A stretch of DNA of 64,000 nucleotides from Mucidula mucida. Taxonomy: Eukaryota; Basidiomycota; Agaricomycetes; Agaricales; Physalacriaceae. Below the pieces are notes generated by a model. That model did not search any database, was not told where the DNA came from, and worked only from the letters and a program-made list of their open reading frames with translations. The stretch covers positions 744,001 to 808,000 of the forward strand of contig JADNYV010000002.1 in assembly GCA_015501055.1 (NCBI GenBank), in the 5' to 3' direction. Below, piece after piece: positions 1 through 12,417 of the stretch (positions are counted from its first letter, which is position 1; every line of letters starts with the position of its first letter). The position numbers were made by a program, and so were the translations under genes.

Positions 1-378
1 ACTTTGACCAAGTTAGCCTATAGAGAGTGATATGGACGAGGAAAAACACGCACTACTCTCCATCAGTCGACTAAAGAAACCAACAGCTTTTCGACGCATG
101 CTCTTCGCGGCGGTAAGGAACTGAACATGGCGATGACTCTCTTTGTAGACCTCGAGACTGAGTAATAATGGATCCAGAAACTGCGTAGCATGAGCGTTTT
201 ATCCATTAAAAAGAGCAGTGCCGACCTGGTTATTGTGAGGAGCTCCAACGAAGATAGCCGGACCCATGCGGGGGATATTGAAGGCACCGCGGGGCCTGAC
301 TTCACGGAAAAATATCTGGGTGACGATGCGCCAGAAGAGCATGGCAACATCGTAACTGAGGTGGTTCTGCTTGGCCAT
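1..378 (-). CDS. Glycerol-3-phosphate O-acyltransferase, SCT1/GPT2 type (5' part only)
   Basis: This is the amino-terminal part of a membrane acyltransferase that puts the first acyl chain on glycerol-3-phosphate (ER lipid synthesis). The gene starts at the ATG at 378 and runs off the window. Exon 1 (378-226) contains the family's conserved N-terminal stretch ending VGAPHNNQ. A short intron (225-181) leads to exon 2 (180-57), which reads LDPLLLSLEV and then VQFLTAAKSMRRKAVGFFSR, a stretch like the one that follows the first acyltransferase motif in fungal SCT1/GPT2 proteins. A second donor (GTAGTG at 56) opens an intron with a CTAAC branch site at 16-12; its acceptor lies beyond the window. 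An in-frame GTG/ATG-like extension upstream of 378 is possible but is not needed. Family assignment is from recognised motifs only; most of the protein is not visible. Confidence 0.8.
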
Positions 379-559
379 CGTGGCAGGACGCAAGGTTCGG
401 GATCCTAACGCGCGCCGCCCTTCCACATTCCGATCACTTGATTATAGTAGCCGACCATCTCAGAGAAAGTGGTACAAAAATGCAATGTATACAGTAGTGC
501 AAATGATGATATCAGTATTAAAAAAAGGTAAGTTCATGAACAGTGGATATGCGGAATTA

Positions 560-3500
560 CTACAAGGATGTCTTCGTAACCGAAGGTGTTATACGTGAGT
601 GTGTAGAGTCTGTGCTCGATCTATATTGGAACAGGTTATGTAGTTTCGACAATCGGTCCTGATTGTCTGGAAGATCATGCTGCATCCGCTGGGGAGAGGT
701 AGGTGACCTCGGTGACGCCTCTACACTGCGACGGGCCTCTAGGCTCTGGCGAATATCTATACTCCGACGGCCTTCCAAGCTACGGCGTGTCTCGATACTC
801 TGCCGAGCTGATGATGCTGGCTCGCTACCATTTTCCAGTTCTGTTTCAGAATGTATGAGCTACCATCGCCAACAAATCGAAAAACTTACTATCAAACGCA
901 TCCAGGACGGCGACATCCCTCTCTTTATCCTCTGCAGCACGACTGGCAAGTGCGCGAGTAATATACTTGCGGAACGCGGCACCTGTAGATTCGAGCATCT
1001 TTTCAACCCTGGGGCGTTTGCTTGGATGTGCCTTCAAGAAGTGATGCAGTTCGGTAATACCCTCTTTGTGTAAAGCGCCCGTTGTCTCACTGGAAATGTG
1101 ACCGATGATCTGAAGGAGTTGAGCGTCTGGATCAGGTTCTTCGGAGGGTGGTGAAGTTGCGCCGTTGCCGTTGTATGACGAGACACTGGGACTAGTTCGA
1201 TGGCTGGGTGCAGACGAATGTCGAGGTGATGGAGCCTCCGACACAGTTTCCTGAGGAGACATCGGTCGACTAGACGTCGTCGACAATGGACGCGGCGCGG
1301 ATTCGATTTCGGTATCCATCAGACGAGGTGCTGCTTCCTGTTTCGGCGCAGCGTTGAGAATACGGTAGACATATGGGTAAACAATCGTCGCTGAAGGATC
1401 ATCGAACGACGCGGAAAGGAAGTCGTACACATCATCGCCATAATGTGCTTTGAAAATACTGTCAAGTAAGAAGTTGTGAGTAACAAGGGCACTTACCAAC
1501 GACATGTTGTATGATAACCTTGATCGTCCTCAACGGCATATCACCACACGGAACCTTGTTGGTTGCTCGGGCGCGCCATTCGTTCGGTGGTACGGATTGC
1601 AGAAAATGTTCAATGGCTGGAAAGAGTTCCACCGGGTCTAACCTCTGCTCTGTGAGGTCTTGGGGTATACTGCGCGCCAGTTTCCAGACACATTTAGCAC
1701 CAGTTCTGCGACCTTGGCCTCTCTAGAATCCGGCGATGTGCCGTTGCTCGGGAATGGTTTCACGACCTGGAGTAGTAGGACGAAAAGAGCTCTGTATGTA
1801 CATTGAAAAACAGATAATTGAAAAGCTCAGCGCAACTCACTTGAAGATTGACATCCTACGTCCCGTGGCAAAGAGACGCAGAATTATCATGTTGATAAAG
1901 CGAGATAGATCTTTGACTTTTTTGACCGAACTGTCATCGGTCTCGAGTAGTCGCAACGTGAGCTCCTCTAGCAATGAAGTAAGTATGTCTACGGTGAGCG
2001 ATTCCGCAAGGACAGTATGGTCGCAAAAATTGTTCAGTGTCTGAATTAAGTGCTTCGCGAGGCGAAAGTTCTCGTCCAGAATGAGTTCGTCAGGATGCTC
2101 GAACACGTGGGCCATCTGTAGAGTTATAGTCTCAACTAGACCTTCAGCGTGCTCGGCAAGCTCACGGTATGGAGCACCTCCATCTGGACCTGCAGACAAT
2201 ACTCGTTGCACCTTCTTCAAGGCATCGACACTTCTTGAGGGGTCGCTGCTGAGGATACTAGAAATGGTAACGGTAATATCTGCAGCGTCTTCGGGTTCCT
2301 CGACTCTGGGCGGTGGAGGTTCTTCTACTTCTGCAGGTTCCGGGGGCTCTTCACGTACTGGTGGTGCGAATGCAGATCGCGGTCGGCCAAGACGGGAAGG
2401 GAGTAGGGTTTTAGGTCGACCAATTCCTGTCGGGGAGGATGGTATAGCTTGTGGACGAGACAAACGAGATGGAGACGCGGGTCGATGTGAAGCAGCGGGA
2501 GGTGACAGAGGCCGTTGCCTTGCAGGCGATGGTGGGCGAGCGAGCTTAGAAGGACCTGGACTACCAGGGCGTGGAATGCCTCCAAACGTGAACCTGTGGC
2601 AGGGGATCCAGGGCGCGGAATACCAGGAAGACGAGATGTTGTAGCAGGGGATTCTGGACGTGGAATACCGCCCATACGAGAGCCTGTTGCCGGAGAACCC
2701 GGACGGGGAAGGGCAGTAAGACGCGCTATTTGAGGAGGAGCTAAAGGTTCCACATCGTCGTGACTGCTGGGTCCAGCAACACGTCGTAAACGTTCTTCTA
2801 GCTGCGTCTTGTCCTTCGGAGGTAATGGACCGATTAAGGACCATACCTTCTCTCCGACAAGCATATAACCTTCGCTGTTATGGGCGTTAAGAAGCGGCGA
2901 AGAACACAGCAATGCACGAACCTTATGGCACCCAATGCAGACTTCCGGACTTGTGAATCTTTATCCGCTATCATAGAAGCAAGGACAGGGAAAGCCTTCG
3001 TTGGTTCGCAAGCTCCCATTCCTGATTTCTTCAGGATTCCAGCCATCTCATCGAGTGTTCCCTGACGAGTCTTTGCCACCTTTGACTTCAAGCCATAGTC
3101 CAACAGAAGCTGGAAAACCCGACTATACGCATACACCTTCGGCAGACTCTGTATTATTTGTTGTACACGTATTCGAACCGGTTCCCGGGCATCACCAAGC
3201 TATGAATTACCATTAGAATGTAGACTCTGCGATGAAGCAACTAGGACATTACCTTGTAAATCATAGTGGGAATGAAACACGTTGCTTCGTTATCAGTCAA
3301 CTGATGATTAGTCACACGAAGGAAAGCAAGCACAGTTTCCACGAGCTCCAAACACTTGGAGATAAGATTGGGCTGAGGCTCGTGCGACTTGATTGATGCA
3401 TACTTGAGAGGAAGATCGAACATGGCTAAGCAGATCCGCTCCACCCTATCATCTCCTGACTGTGCTGAATTGTACAGGTCGCATAGAGTTGTGATGCCGG

Positions 3501-6500
3501 CAATGTGGTCGTTCACCGCGTTGTGGTCGTGGCTGAATAAACGAGCAACTAGTTCCTTAGACGCATGAGGTTCCATTTGGTTTTGTAACGCCTCTGCGAG
3601 ATCCTTTCTAGTGGGGCCGCTCTCGTTAACCCACTTTTGAGAATCTTTGCCACAGCGGGTCTTTCGACCCTCCGCATTAGTGCCAAATAGAGGATAGGAA
3701 GAAGACGCTGTTTCTTCGGAAGCCATAGGTTTAGCTAAGGAGGACGAGGGGGCTCCTGGTCGCTTCAGGCCCATTGGCGCTTTAGCGATGCGAGACGTGG
3801 TTGCGGTAGGATCTGGAATGGATTCTGATCGTGACTCGGGGCGACTACCTTGCGGCAGCTTGCGTCGTACACCAAGCATTTTGCTCCCTGGTCGCGAAGG
3901 GCCAGACGCACTCGGTGGAGGGGACTCTGGAGGAGGGGAAGGTGTAGCAACAGCCACGGGAGCTGCCTTGGTAGGTTTCGATGATTTGGATGGAGGGCCG
4001 CTCGATGGTGCAGCCACGGGTGCATTTTGTCGAGCTGCTTGAATGATAGGAACTGCACTAGTCCGGGATGCGGGCTTTAGAGAATTGGCTTGTTGCATGA
4101 CATAGTCGAAACCGCAACAAGTAATCAGGGTAGGCAGAAGACCGACAGCGCCCTTGCGAACGTCGACATTACGGTCATCTAACGAAGAGACGACTGAAGC
4201 AGCCCATGTACTAAGATCAAGAGACGTGGTTGGAGGGTGTTCCTGGAACCATTCGTTCAGCCAGTTCAGCAGCGTTCCTTTCTGGACAGGATTTGTCGTC
4301 TCTAGACCGGTGTGTATGCCAGGGACCATCGCCTCGAATCCTTGGCAAGCAGCAGCAATGGAATTCAGTGTCTGGAGAGCAGCGTTTCGAATGGGGGCCT
4401 TCTGGTCTGAGAGCACCGTACAGAGAGGGTGAACAAAAAAGCGATTATGCTTCTCAAATGGTTTACCCATGCCAGTGGCTATTCTAGCCACGATATCTAG
4501 CGCGAGCATTTGGACAGCTTTATTCGTGTCCGTTACTCGCGCCTTGAGGATTCCAGAAATATCCCCTAATCCGCATTAATATGAGAGTTTAGAAACAAAG
4601 AAAGTCCTTACCCATGTTGGGTTTCAGGCGTTTGTTACTACCCTGGTCGAGAATAGCTTGAAGTGCTTCAAGAGCTTCTTTCTTCGTCTTCCAAGCATCA
4701 CTCTTCGCGTCGGCGAGTATGGTAGTGCCCTTCATCAGACCATCAAGCTCCACGCGAGGGAACAAGTCATCCAGAGCATCAGCACCTCCCGAAGCGGCAG
4801 CACCTCCAGACGAGGTTGAAGCAACATTCGCAAGATCTGCTGAACTACGAGTCGGTTCGGGAGGAGCAGTGCCTTCAGACTTGTCGAACTCAGCAGTTAT
4901 GGTATTCAAAAGCTGAGGGTTCAAGTCTTGTATGAGATCCTTTATGCCTGAACGATATTAGAAATACGGTGCTGATCCTCAGGTATTACTCACTAGGTCC
5001 TGCAAAAAGTTTGACGGTCACCAACGCTTTGGTGGCACTAGTTCGGACAGCAGCATTAGAATTTTGCAGTGCAACTTTGAGAAAATCGATGAGACTACGC
5101 AGAGATACCCCGGAGATACCGAAATCTGTGAGGGCTCCGCTGATCCAAGAGATAGCATCGGCCAAAACTTTGGGAGCTTTCTGCTTCGACAAGGGATCAT
5201 AAGCTGGCAGTATGTCTGAGTTAGCTGCTTCTTTACCGGCGAGGACACCGACCTTGATTTAGAACAAACTGGAGGGAGGTCCTCTCAGCGCACGCTATGA
5301 GTGCTTCGCCAGCAGGTTTCTTCAACTTCATGTCGCCCAATTTCTCACTCATATGGGGAACACATAAAGCCACACAAGACCGGCCAAACGTAGGACATCG
5401 TTCAGCAAGCGTGCCACAAATCGCATAGATCTTGGCCGAAACCTAATGGAAGTGAATCTATCAGAAGGGCCATCAAACATGAGAGAGAAAAAAGCGTACC
5501 TGAAAGTTCTTCTCTGACCACCCCTTCTTTGCAAGCGCTCGGACCAAAACTTCCGCGTCCAACTCGTCTATGACGCCATCGACCCACGGAGCTAACTCGT
5601 CCAGCGCTGCTATACGTGTTTTCCAGTTGGCGTCGGCAAAATCCGTAAGAATGGAGGATGGTATGAGATCTGTAGCTAGAGCCTCTGATCTTCTGGGGTG
5701 TGTTTGTACTTGAAGGTGTCCAAGGCACCTGGCGCCTGGGTGCGGCCGGTTTCGATGGCTTGGAAGACACAGCTGCAGGAGGGAGCTTTTTCGGAGCAGT
5801 AGCAGCAGCAGGCGCCGCAGAGGGAGTGGAGCTATCGGCACCTTTCGCTCGCGCCTGAGAAGATCGCTATGAGAAGATAGAGATATTAGGATAAAGATGA
5901 CCCACCATGAGTCGAGCAGGGGGCTTTGCAGCAGATTTCTTAGGTGGAGATGGCTCTGAGGGTTCTTCTGCAGCCGGGGCAGGTTTGGAAGCGGGGGCAG
6001 CCTTTTTCTTGGGAGCGGCGGCCGGCGGTGCCGCCTTCGGAGGCACCTTTGGTGGACCGCCGGATCCAAGTTTGCATTTGACTGTCGCTTTCTCATATGC
6101 TTCCTTGATTTTGGCCTTCCGGACATCCGCAACGGTTTCGATGATCGCGTTGAGTGGTCGTTCCCCGACCATCTTCATCAGAGTACCCAAACACGTTGCT
6201 GCTTCGTTTCGAGCACCTTCAAAACTGTCTTCCAAAAGGACTATGAGAGATTCAGAAAGAGGTTTAATCTGCGCCTGTTGAACGGATGAGGTAGCGGAGG
6301 ATAGAGAGCGACCCAGAAATTTCAACGTTCCCTCCTTCACCTGAGGATTTTTTGAACCTAAAGCAGCCCCAAGGTCAGGAATGATATCGGCGAGTGTGGT
6401 CTAGACTATATGAGTACGGACAGCTTATTCAAAATGCAGCTCTTACTGTCGCAAATATCGCGTCTAACGCGGCCCCGATGGTGTCAGTGACATTAGCCTT

Positions 6501-7806
6501 CCTCTCCTTGAGTCTTTCCAACATTGGAGGAACAACCATTTCATGGTACTTTGCGAAAGAGAACATAAGTCCCTTCGCCAGATGTTCCATACACGCAGCC
6601 GCCGTCATAACACAATTGATGTTCGCGTCCGATTGAATTCGAGTAGCTAGCGACTTTGCAAGATCGCCCAGCTCCGTGGCCTCTTTAATCCGAGGTGTTG
6701 AAGAGAGAAGCGTTGCGACTTCGTCTAGGACTTCTTTACGATCCTTCCACTTGGATGAAGCGAGTGCTGCTTGTAAGGAGGAAGGTAGTTTCGGCACAAC
6801 ATCGACCGGTTCAGCAAATTGACGCGGATCCATCATAACAGGTTCTGAAGAGAATATTGAGCGCAGGAGGGCGACAGATCCTGTAATACTGACCTTGTTC
6901 ATCGTCGGGGGCATCATCAAGGGCATCATCTGCATCAGCAGTCTCCGCTTCCCTAGCAGCTGTTCGCGTCAATCTGTCTGGTTTGAGTGTGCCTTTCCCT
7001 TTCCCGTCCTTGTCCAACGATTCAAAGGATTCCTTGAGCTCCTTGACTTGAACGGGCTTCAGATCGGTCAACCATGAGTCGATGCCGGGTCCTATGTATT
7101 GATAGAGTGTCTGGGTGAGGGTAGTTCCTTCAGCACGAACAGTTTTGTCGCTGTGTGAGAAGATCTTTGGAAGAACTTTGAGAATGGGAGGTGGGGGAGT
7201 GACTTGTATACCGAATGCTCTGGGTTGACGCATCAATGCAAGCTGCAAAAGGAAGCGGAATAGACGTTACCGAACGACTTCTCGAAGTGCAAGAACACAT
7301 CCAGACACGGTCTTTGGCTGTTTGGCGCCGAGTCCAACTATCAAGTCATTCTACTTGGGAGTCAGCGATGAGGCGGATAAGGTGGCGTGGAGGGAACGCA
7401 CTACGACGCCAGCACCACTGTTCTCGACTTCAGTGAACTGCAAAGCAAGCTCTACTGCATGAGCCTTGGTTCCCGCCCGCGATGAACCGTAAGATTTGTC
7501 CACCAATGCAGGCATCACGACCTCCCGTGTCCTGGCTGCTGTTTCTCCAGCAAACTTGACAAAGGCGACAATGCACTCGAGACCCTTTTCTTGTGCGACG
7601 GCATTGGAATCTATGGCGATCTTTTTCAGGATATCTGGGTTGCTGGTATACGGTCTGAATGCTGGATCGCTGTCGGACGCGGTGGATTGGAATATTTTGA
7701 CTAGCTCGTTGTACCCGTGTACGCGGGCCTTCCAGTTCTTGCTTGCTAGTCGGTCGCTGATGGAGAGCGCAGACCAGTCTTCCTCTGGTGGTGGTGCGCC
7801 GTCCAT
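560..7806 (-). CDS. XMAP215/Stu2/Dis1-family microtubule polymerase with five TOG domains
   Basis: The protein adds tubulin to microtubule plus ends and acts at spindle poles and kinetochores. ATG at 7806 opens TOG1 (MDGAPPPEEDWSALSISDRL, with WKARVHGYNEL as the first helix pair). TOG2 lies near 6840-6300, TOG3 near 5650-5000 (WKTRIAALDELAPWV), TOG4 near 4820-4090 and TOG5 near 3700-2840, with proline/serine/alanine-rich linkers at 6060-5900, 4030-3700 and 2760-2330. A helical C-terminal domain (2330-850) resembles that of vertebrate ch-TOG. The stop is TAG at 562-560. There are about 12 short introns; one is GTAAGT...AACAG, removing roughly 879-831. The length, near 2,100-2,200 residues, matches animal and plant homologues rather than the two-TOG yeast Stu2/Alp14. 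The frame is broken at 1693-1695 and probably at 2584-2586; both breaks are repaired by one base, so I read them as sequence errors. Exact splice sites around 7340-7390 are unresolved. Confidence 0.9.
710..806 (-). repeat. Coding tandem repeat: five basic hexapeptides near the XMAP215 C-terminus
   Basis: The last exon encodes five consecutive six-residue units of the form R-[RQ]-S-[ILV]-[ED]-x (RQSIET, RRSLEG, RRSIDI, RQSLEA, RRSVEA). The 18-base units are still recognisably similar at DNA level. They stand just before the final helix (DRLSKLHNLFQ). Such Arg/Ser units could be kinase sites or a basic lattice-binding patch; neither function is shown by the sequence. Confidence 0.75.
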
Positions 7807-7896
7807 TCTAGCGTGAAATTTGAATTCCCAATGAGGGCGTCAAGGCAAGTTGTTGAATGCGTCACGTGCCTCTTAATTTCTTCATCTCTTGCGCTC

Positions 7897-10531
7897 ATGA
7901 ACTTGAAGGTTGCTAAACGCTCGGGCGCGTCCCTGCAGGTAACTGTTATTTATTTATTTTATTTCATCTTTTCATTGCGACAGTAGCAAGCTGCGAAGCG
8001 CAGGAAGACCGAGAAGAAAGGAAAAGACAAGGCGGCAGACCGTCCTGTCATTCCTATTCCAGTCGCAGACGACGATGATGACTCCAATTTATCGGAGCAG
8101 GATCTAGAACTCTTGGACAACTATGGCGTGGGTGCTGGATTCCTGAAGAGTCTGGACCAAACTGGCATAGCGCGGTACATGCCATTTGCTACTTTCGATC
8201 ATTTACATTTTCTAACCAAAATCACAGGAGCAAAAAGGAAACCGCCCGTTTACATCAGATTCACAAACCTATTCGTCAAAAGGCAGATACTGATGATCTC
8301 CCTTCTATACACTCTGATTCTGAAGGCGACGATGAGTCCTGGAGCTCAGGCATTGACGATAATGAACTCGGCCACGACGTTTCCGACGACTCTGATGCTG
8401 AGATGCCGTACGAGGCTGCCCCGCGCACATCATTCCGACAATCCAAAAAACCCGCAGTGCAACGCCTTCCTATCAAACTCATCGATGGTAGTATAAAACA
8501 AATGGGACCCGGACAGCATGTAGAAGCTGACACGGACGAGTCTGAAGACGAAGCCGAAGAAAAAACGCCCCCATTGACCACTTGGAAGCGTGTGAAGACA
8601 TCTCGACTGGCGCGCGTTTTGGCCGAGCCTCTGTCGTGGACGTGATAACAAAGGGTTCGCGGAAGACACGTGTTCAACAAGCCAAAGATCAAATAGCTAG
8701 CATCTGCCAGGACATAGTTGCAGAACCGGAGATGAGCGTACGTGTTTTTATCGATTCAGCAACGCAGGTCATCGACCTTGAATTTAGTTAGGACTCTTAA
8801 GGCGTCTACATGTATTTGCTTCAGAGACAGTGACCAGTCCCAGTCATCCAGAGCCCATCAAAAATGATCCTCTGATTCGGAAATTGGCGATCCTTTCCCA
8901 ACTAGCAGTCTTCATTGACATCATCCCTGGCTACCGGATACGTGCTCTTACAGACCAGGAGAAATCTGAAAAAGTGAGCCAACAGGTCGCTCGTACACGT
9001 GAATGGGAGCAAGGCCTAGTTGGAGTATACCAGAATTATCTTCGTATCCTTGAAGCCGAACTCAAAGGTTCGTACTTGAATACTCTCTAAAACGTCTCGC
9101 TGACGTGACAACAGCGCGAAGTGAGCTCGCGGATGCCGCTCTACAATGCCTCTGTACGCTGTTGAAAAAGGCGACTCATTTCAACTTCATTGTGAACGTT
9201 ATGGGTTGTATTGTCGGGCGATTGAGCAAAAAGTCATGGAACGAGGTCAGCAACCTTGTCAATCTTGTCTGCATACTTGACGAGATTCCCAGTCTTCCGA
9301 ACTTTGTATTGACGCTGTTGTACACGTCTTTCGGGCCGATCTGACTGGGCAGCCATCGCTTGAATTGGTCCGTTTACTCAATCGGATGATCAAAGAACGG
9401 AGATACAACATACACCCAAATGTCTTATCGTGTCTGCCCTTCCTGCGCTTAAAAACGGAGCTTTCCGTGCGTGCCTCGGATTCCAGGACGGACAGGCCAG
9501 CACCAGCCAAGAAAAACGGCAAACGCCCAACCGGTGCGGCCAGGCGGAAGATTGGTGATGCGCCACATGTCAGCAAAAAGAACGCAAAGATCTTGAAAGA
9601 GAACAAAGAAATCGAAAGAGAATTTCGTGAGGCAGAAGCAGAGGTGGACCGAGAACAGCGAAATGCCACGGTCAGTGCAATGCCTCAGATTGATGCACAA
9701 GACTCATAACCATCATATCCAGCAAACAGAGACTCTCAAACTACTCTTCGTTCTCTATTTTAGCATCCTCAAAGCTACACACCCGACACCCCTACTTCCG
9801 TGTGCTCTAGAAGGAATCTCTAAATTCGCTCATCTCGTCAATATCGATTTCTTCAAGGACCTCTTGCAGGTGTTGAAGAAGCTTATCCAAGAAGACGATG
9901 AAGAGGACGTTGAACTCATCTCCTCGACCCATCGACGGTTATTATGTATCATTACTGCCTTTGACTTGCTCTCTGGACAAGGTACGCCTATTGACTGCTT
10001 TATACTCTACAGCCGCTCATCAGAAGAACAGGCGAGGCGCTGAACATCGATTTAACTGACTTCGTGTCTCATCTGTACACCATAATACAGCCTTTGAGCT
10101 TGGCCTCGGACATCGATAGGCCTATCGCAGAACAGGGAGGTGGAACTTCCTCCTTGGCGAACAAGCTCTTCCGCGCTTTGGACATTGTATTTTCACCGCG
10201 ATCCCTCGGCGCGACAGCGCCTTCCTGGCGCTCCGCTGCCTTCGCGAAGCGTTTACTTGGTGCCTCGCTTCATTGGCCACCCGCCTTGGCACTACGATCT
10301 CTCCATTTCGTCGACGGCTTGATTTTGAAAGATGAAAAGTTGGAAAATCTTCTCTTCACGGAGGAGCGCAGCCTCGACGGTATCTACCGTCCGGATATTG
10401 ACGACCCTCAACTTTGCAACCCTTTCGGGACGTCGTTTTGGGAATTATATGCCTTGCGGGACAATCATTATGACACCAATGTACGGGAACAAGCGCAGAA
10501 GATTATCTCGCGGGCGCAAGCAGGTCGTTAA
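7897..10531 (+). CDS. NOC3: Nucleolar complex protein 3 (ribosome biogenesis and replication licensing)
   Basis: Noc3 pairs with Noc2 for 60S pre-ribosome export and also functions in replication origin licensing. Exons read cleanly as 7897-7938, 7987-8174, 8228-8737, 8788-9067, 9115-9245, 9293-9670, 9723-9981 and 10032-10531. The basic, acidic-rich N-terminus (AAKRRKTEKKGKDK) is followed by the family signatures FGRASVVDV, IRKLAILSQLAVFIDIIPGY (8870-8940), LVRLLNRMIKERR and FWELYALRDNHYD near the end. The stop is TAA at 10529. Between 8560 and 8572 (six A, then five C) the reading frame changes without an intron. One extra base in the A run gives a continuous reading into DISTGARFGRASVVDV. 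The start sits in a 14-codon first exon whose intron acceptor (TAG at 7984) keeps frame, which supports the model. The gene is divergent from XMAP215, with only 90 bases between the start codons. Confidence 0.93.
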
Positions 10532-10773
10532 TGTGTCGTATGTATATGTTAATTCATTACTTCGAGCTTCCTACTCGACGTGGTACAACAAGGTTAACTA
10601 GGTAGAAATGGTAGGGATACAGTATGTTCATCGGTCCCCTTCCAATCTCAGGTTGGGTGGCGGAAGTGTGCTTTGGGGTGGGAAACACTACACATTACAG
10701 GTCCAGAAGAAAAGTATATATAAGGAATAAAAGAGCATATGATATAGACAAAGTCCGAAACAATAAGTCGTAA

Positions 10774-12332
10774 TCAGTGGTGATAGAAAGCTTGTGGCGT
10801 TAGTGCAGATGATAACGACGTGGATTCGTATGCAGGTAGCTTTGTTGGTGACATCGTCGTGTACGCCGGTGCATGGTGGAAATCAGAGCCGGTCGACAAA
10901 ACTTGCAGGGGAGCAGCCGTGCAACCGGTGAGCGTCGCAGTGGGCAGTTGAGACGGAGGATTCCGGTCTAGATCATAGGTGATACGGAGGACCGTAATAC
11001 CATCGACGACGACATCCTGGACAATGATGTGTTTCACGGCTAATTAACGACTGTCAGCGTCGAACACCATTGAACGGTCATCCAGACTCACAACTGTCAA
11101 ACCACCGGCAACTGGACAAACCGGAAAAGCCCAGAACAACATTTGCGCAGCCAAGCTCGATGCTCGATATGTTGAGCTCCTGCGTATTGTTCTCCGTGCA
11201 ACGATCTCCGGCGAAAACTTTTGTCACACAATGACCCGCACGCCGCCAAACGGTGGCTAGGCATAACTTGACCGAAAAGCCGTGGACGTTAGGTGGAAAT
11301 CGTGCGTCATCTTTAGGCGCAAGCGATAGGCCAATGTTGAGAGACACAGGTAAAGGCGAAGGCGGCGGTATCAGGGCGTCGACGTCAACAGTAAACACGG
11401 GCATGAAGTCCGCTGCTACTTCGACCTTTGTAACTCGATTCGGGTGTGAAGCGGGATGCCGAGGAACGCTATTCGCGTTCGGCAATGGCAAGTGAAGGTG
11501 GCCTTGAGCATGTCCGCCGAGCAAATGTTGCGGGACGTTTTCGTAAGAAGAGCCTGCCGGTCTATTGCGGGAGGAAGACAGGGTATCGGACGCAAAATTC
11601 TTCGCATCGTGATGCGAATGTGGACTTGACATGGGTAAAGGCGCGGGATCACAGGTATACGGGGAAGAGTTGCTCATCATCGAAGCAACTGAGGCAGGCG
11701 ACGAAGAAAAATCTGATCTCCGTTCAGAAAACACCGGAGAGGCGCAAGACGATGAATCTGAATCATCAAAGTCAAGCGGGATGGCATTGCTTAGTTCGGC
11801 TTTGATGTCTTCAAAGCGTGGGTGGGATTTGTCGAAGAAGTTGTCTTCTGGGGAGACTTCCGTGAACATATCTTCAGCCCCAGCGACAAGATAGTAATCT
11901 ATTTTGGGTAGTGAGAACACCATTTCTGTCAAAGAAGGGTGAAGAGTTACATTCACAACCCTTCCACATATTTCGAAGCACTTGCAGGTGACTTGCAACC
12001 TGCTTTTTCGTTCTCGAAACCCCATGTTTTAGGAGGTGGTTAACAAGAAACTGGTTGCGAAGTTTATTTCTCCCTCCGGTCGAGACATAGGCATTGGGGT
12101 GTGACATGTATTCCTCGAGCCCTTGAGAACTTGATGAGAAGATGCTGTTGGATGAGGACGCCGACATACCTTGTTTAAAGATCTGTTCAATGTCACTCGG
12201 CCATACTTCCTCTCCAGTTCCCTTGATCACCTTGTGGTGCTTACGCCCAGGAGTGAGGGACTTGGAGACGCCACCTAGTCTACGCGACTTGTTGGACGGC
12301 TTAGCGTCGGCATGAGCTCTGGGAGCAGGCAT
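10774..12332 (-). CDS. TEA/ATTS-domain transcription factor (AbaA/Tec1 family)
   Basis: DNA-binding regulator. Exon 1 (12332-11960) holds the TEA domain: GEEVWPSDIEQIFKQG, NAYVSTGGRNKLRNQFLVNH and GVSRTKKQVASHLQVLRNMW, i.e. the three helices including the recognition helix with its SHLQVLRNMW end. Exon 2 (11925 to about 11093) is serine/proline-rich with acidic stretches (DDSDSSSCASP) suited to activation. The last exon, beginning near 11043, encodes VKHIIVQDVVVDGITVLRIT and ends with TAA at 10774-10776. A loop of serines lies inside the TEA domain between helices 1 and 2 (SASSSNSIFSSSSQG), longer than in most relatives. The intron between the first two exons is only 34 bases if read as here, which is unusually short. 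AbaA and Tec1 control conidiation or filamentation in ascomycetes; the target genes here are unknown. Confidence 0.88.
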
Positions 12333-12410
12333 GTCACAGCGTGGGGGATGGATGCAAGTGCGGGCGCGGGGGAGATGATTGGAAAAGCGAAAACCCGGGC
12401 GTCCATGGCG

Positions 12411-12417
12411 TTATATA
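12411..12417 (-). promoter_or_regulatory. TATA box of the TEA-domain gene
   Basis: The minus strand reads TATATAA here, about 80 bases before the ATG at 12332, in otherwise GC-rich sequence. Position and orientation fit a core promoter element of the neighbouring gene. No transcript evidence is available. Confidence 0.45.

Noticed and set aside
3165..3195. GGTTCGAAT on the minus strand, resembling a tRNA B box
   Set aside because: It lies within the XMAP215 gene with no A box or cloverleaf nearby.
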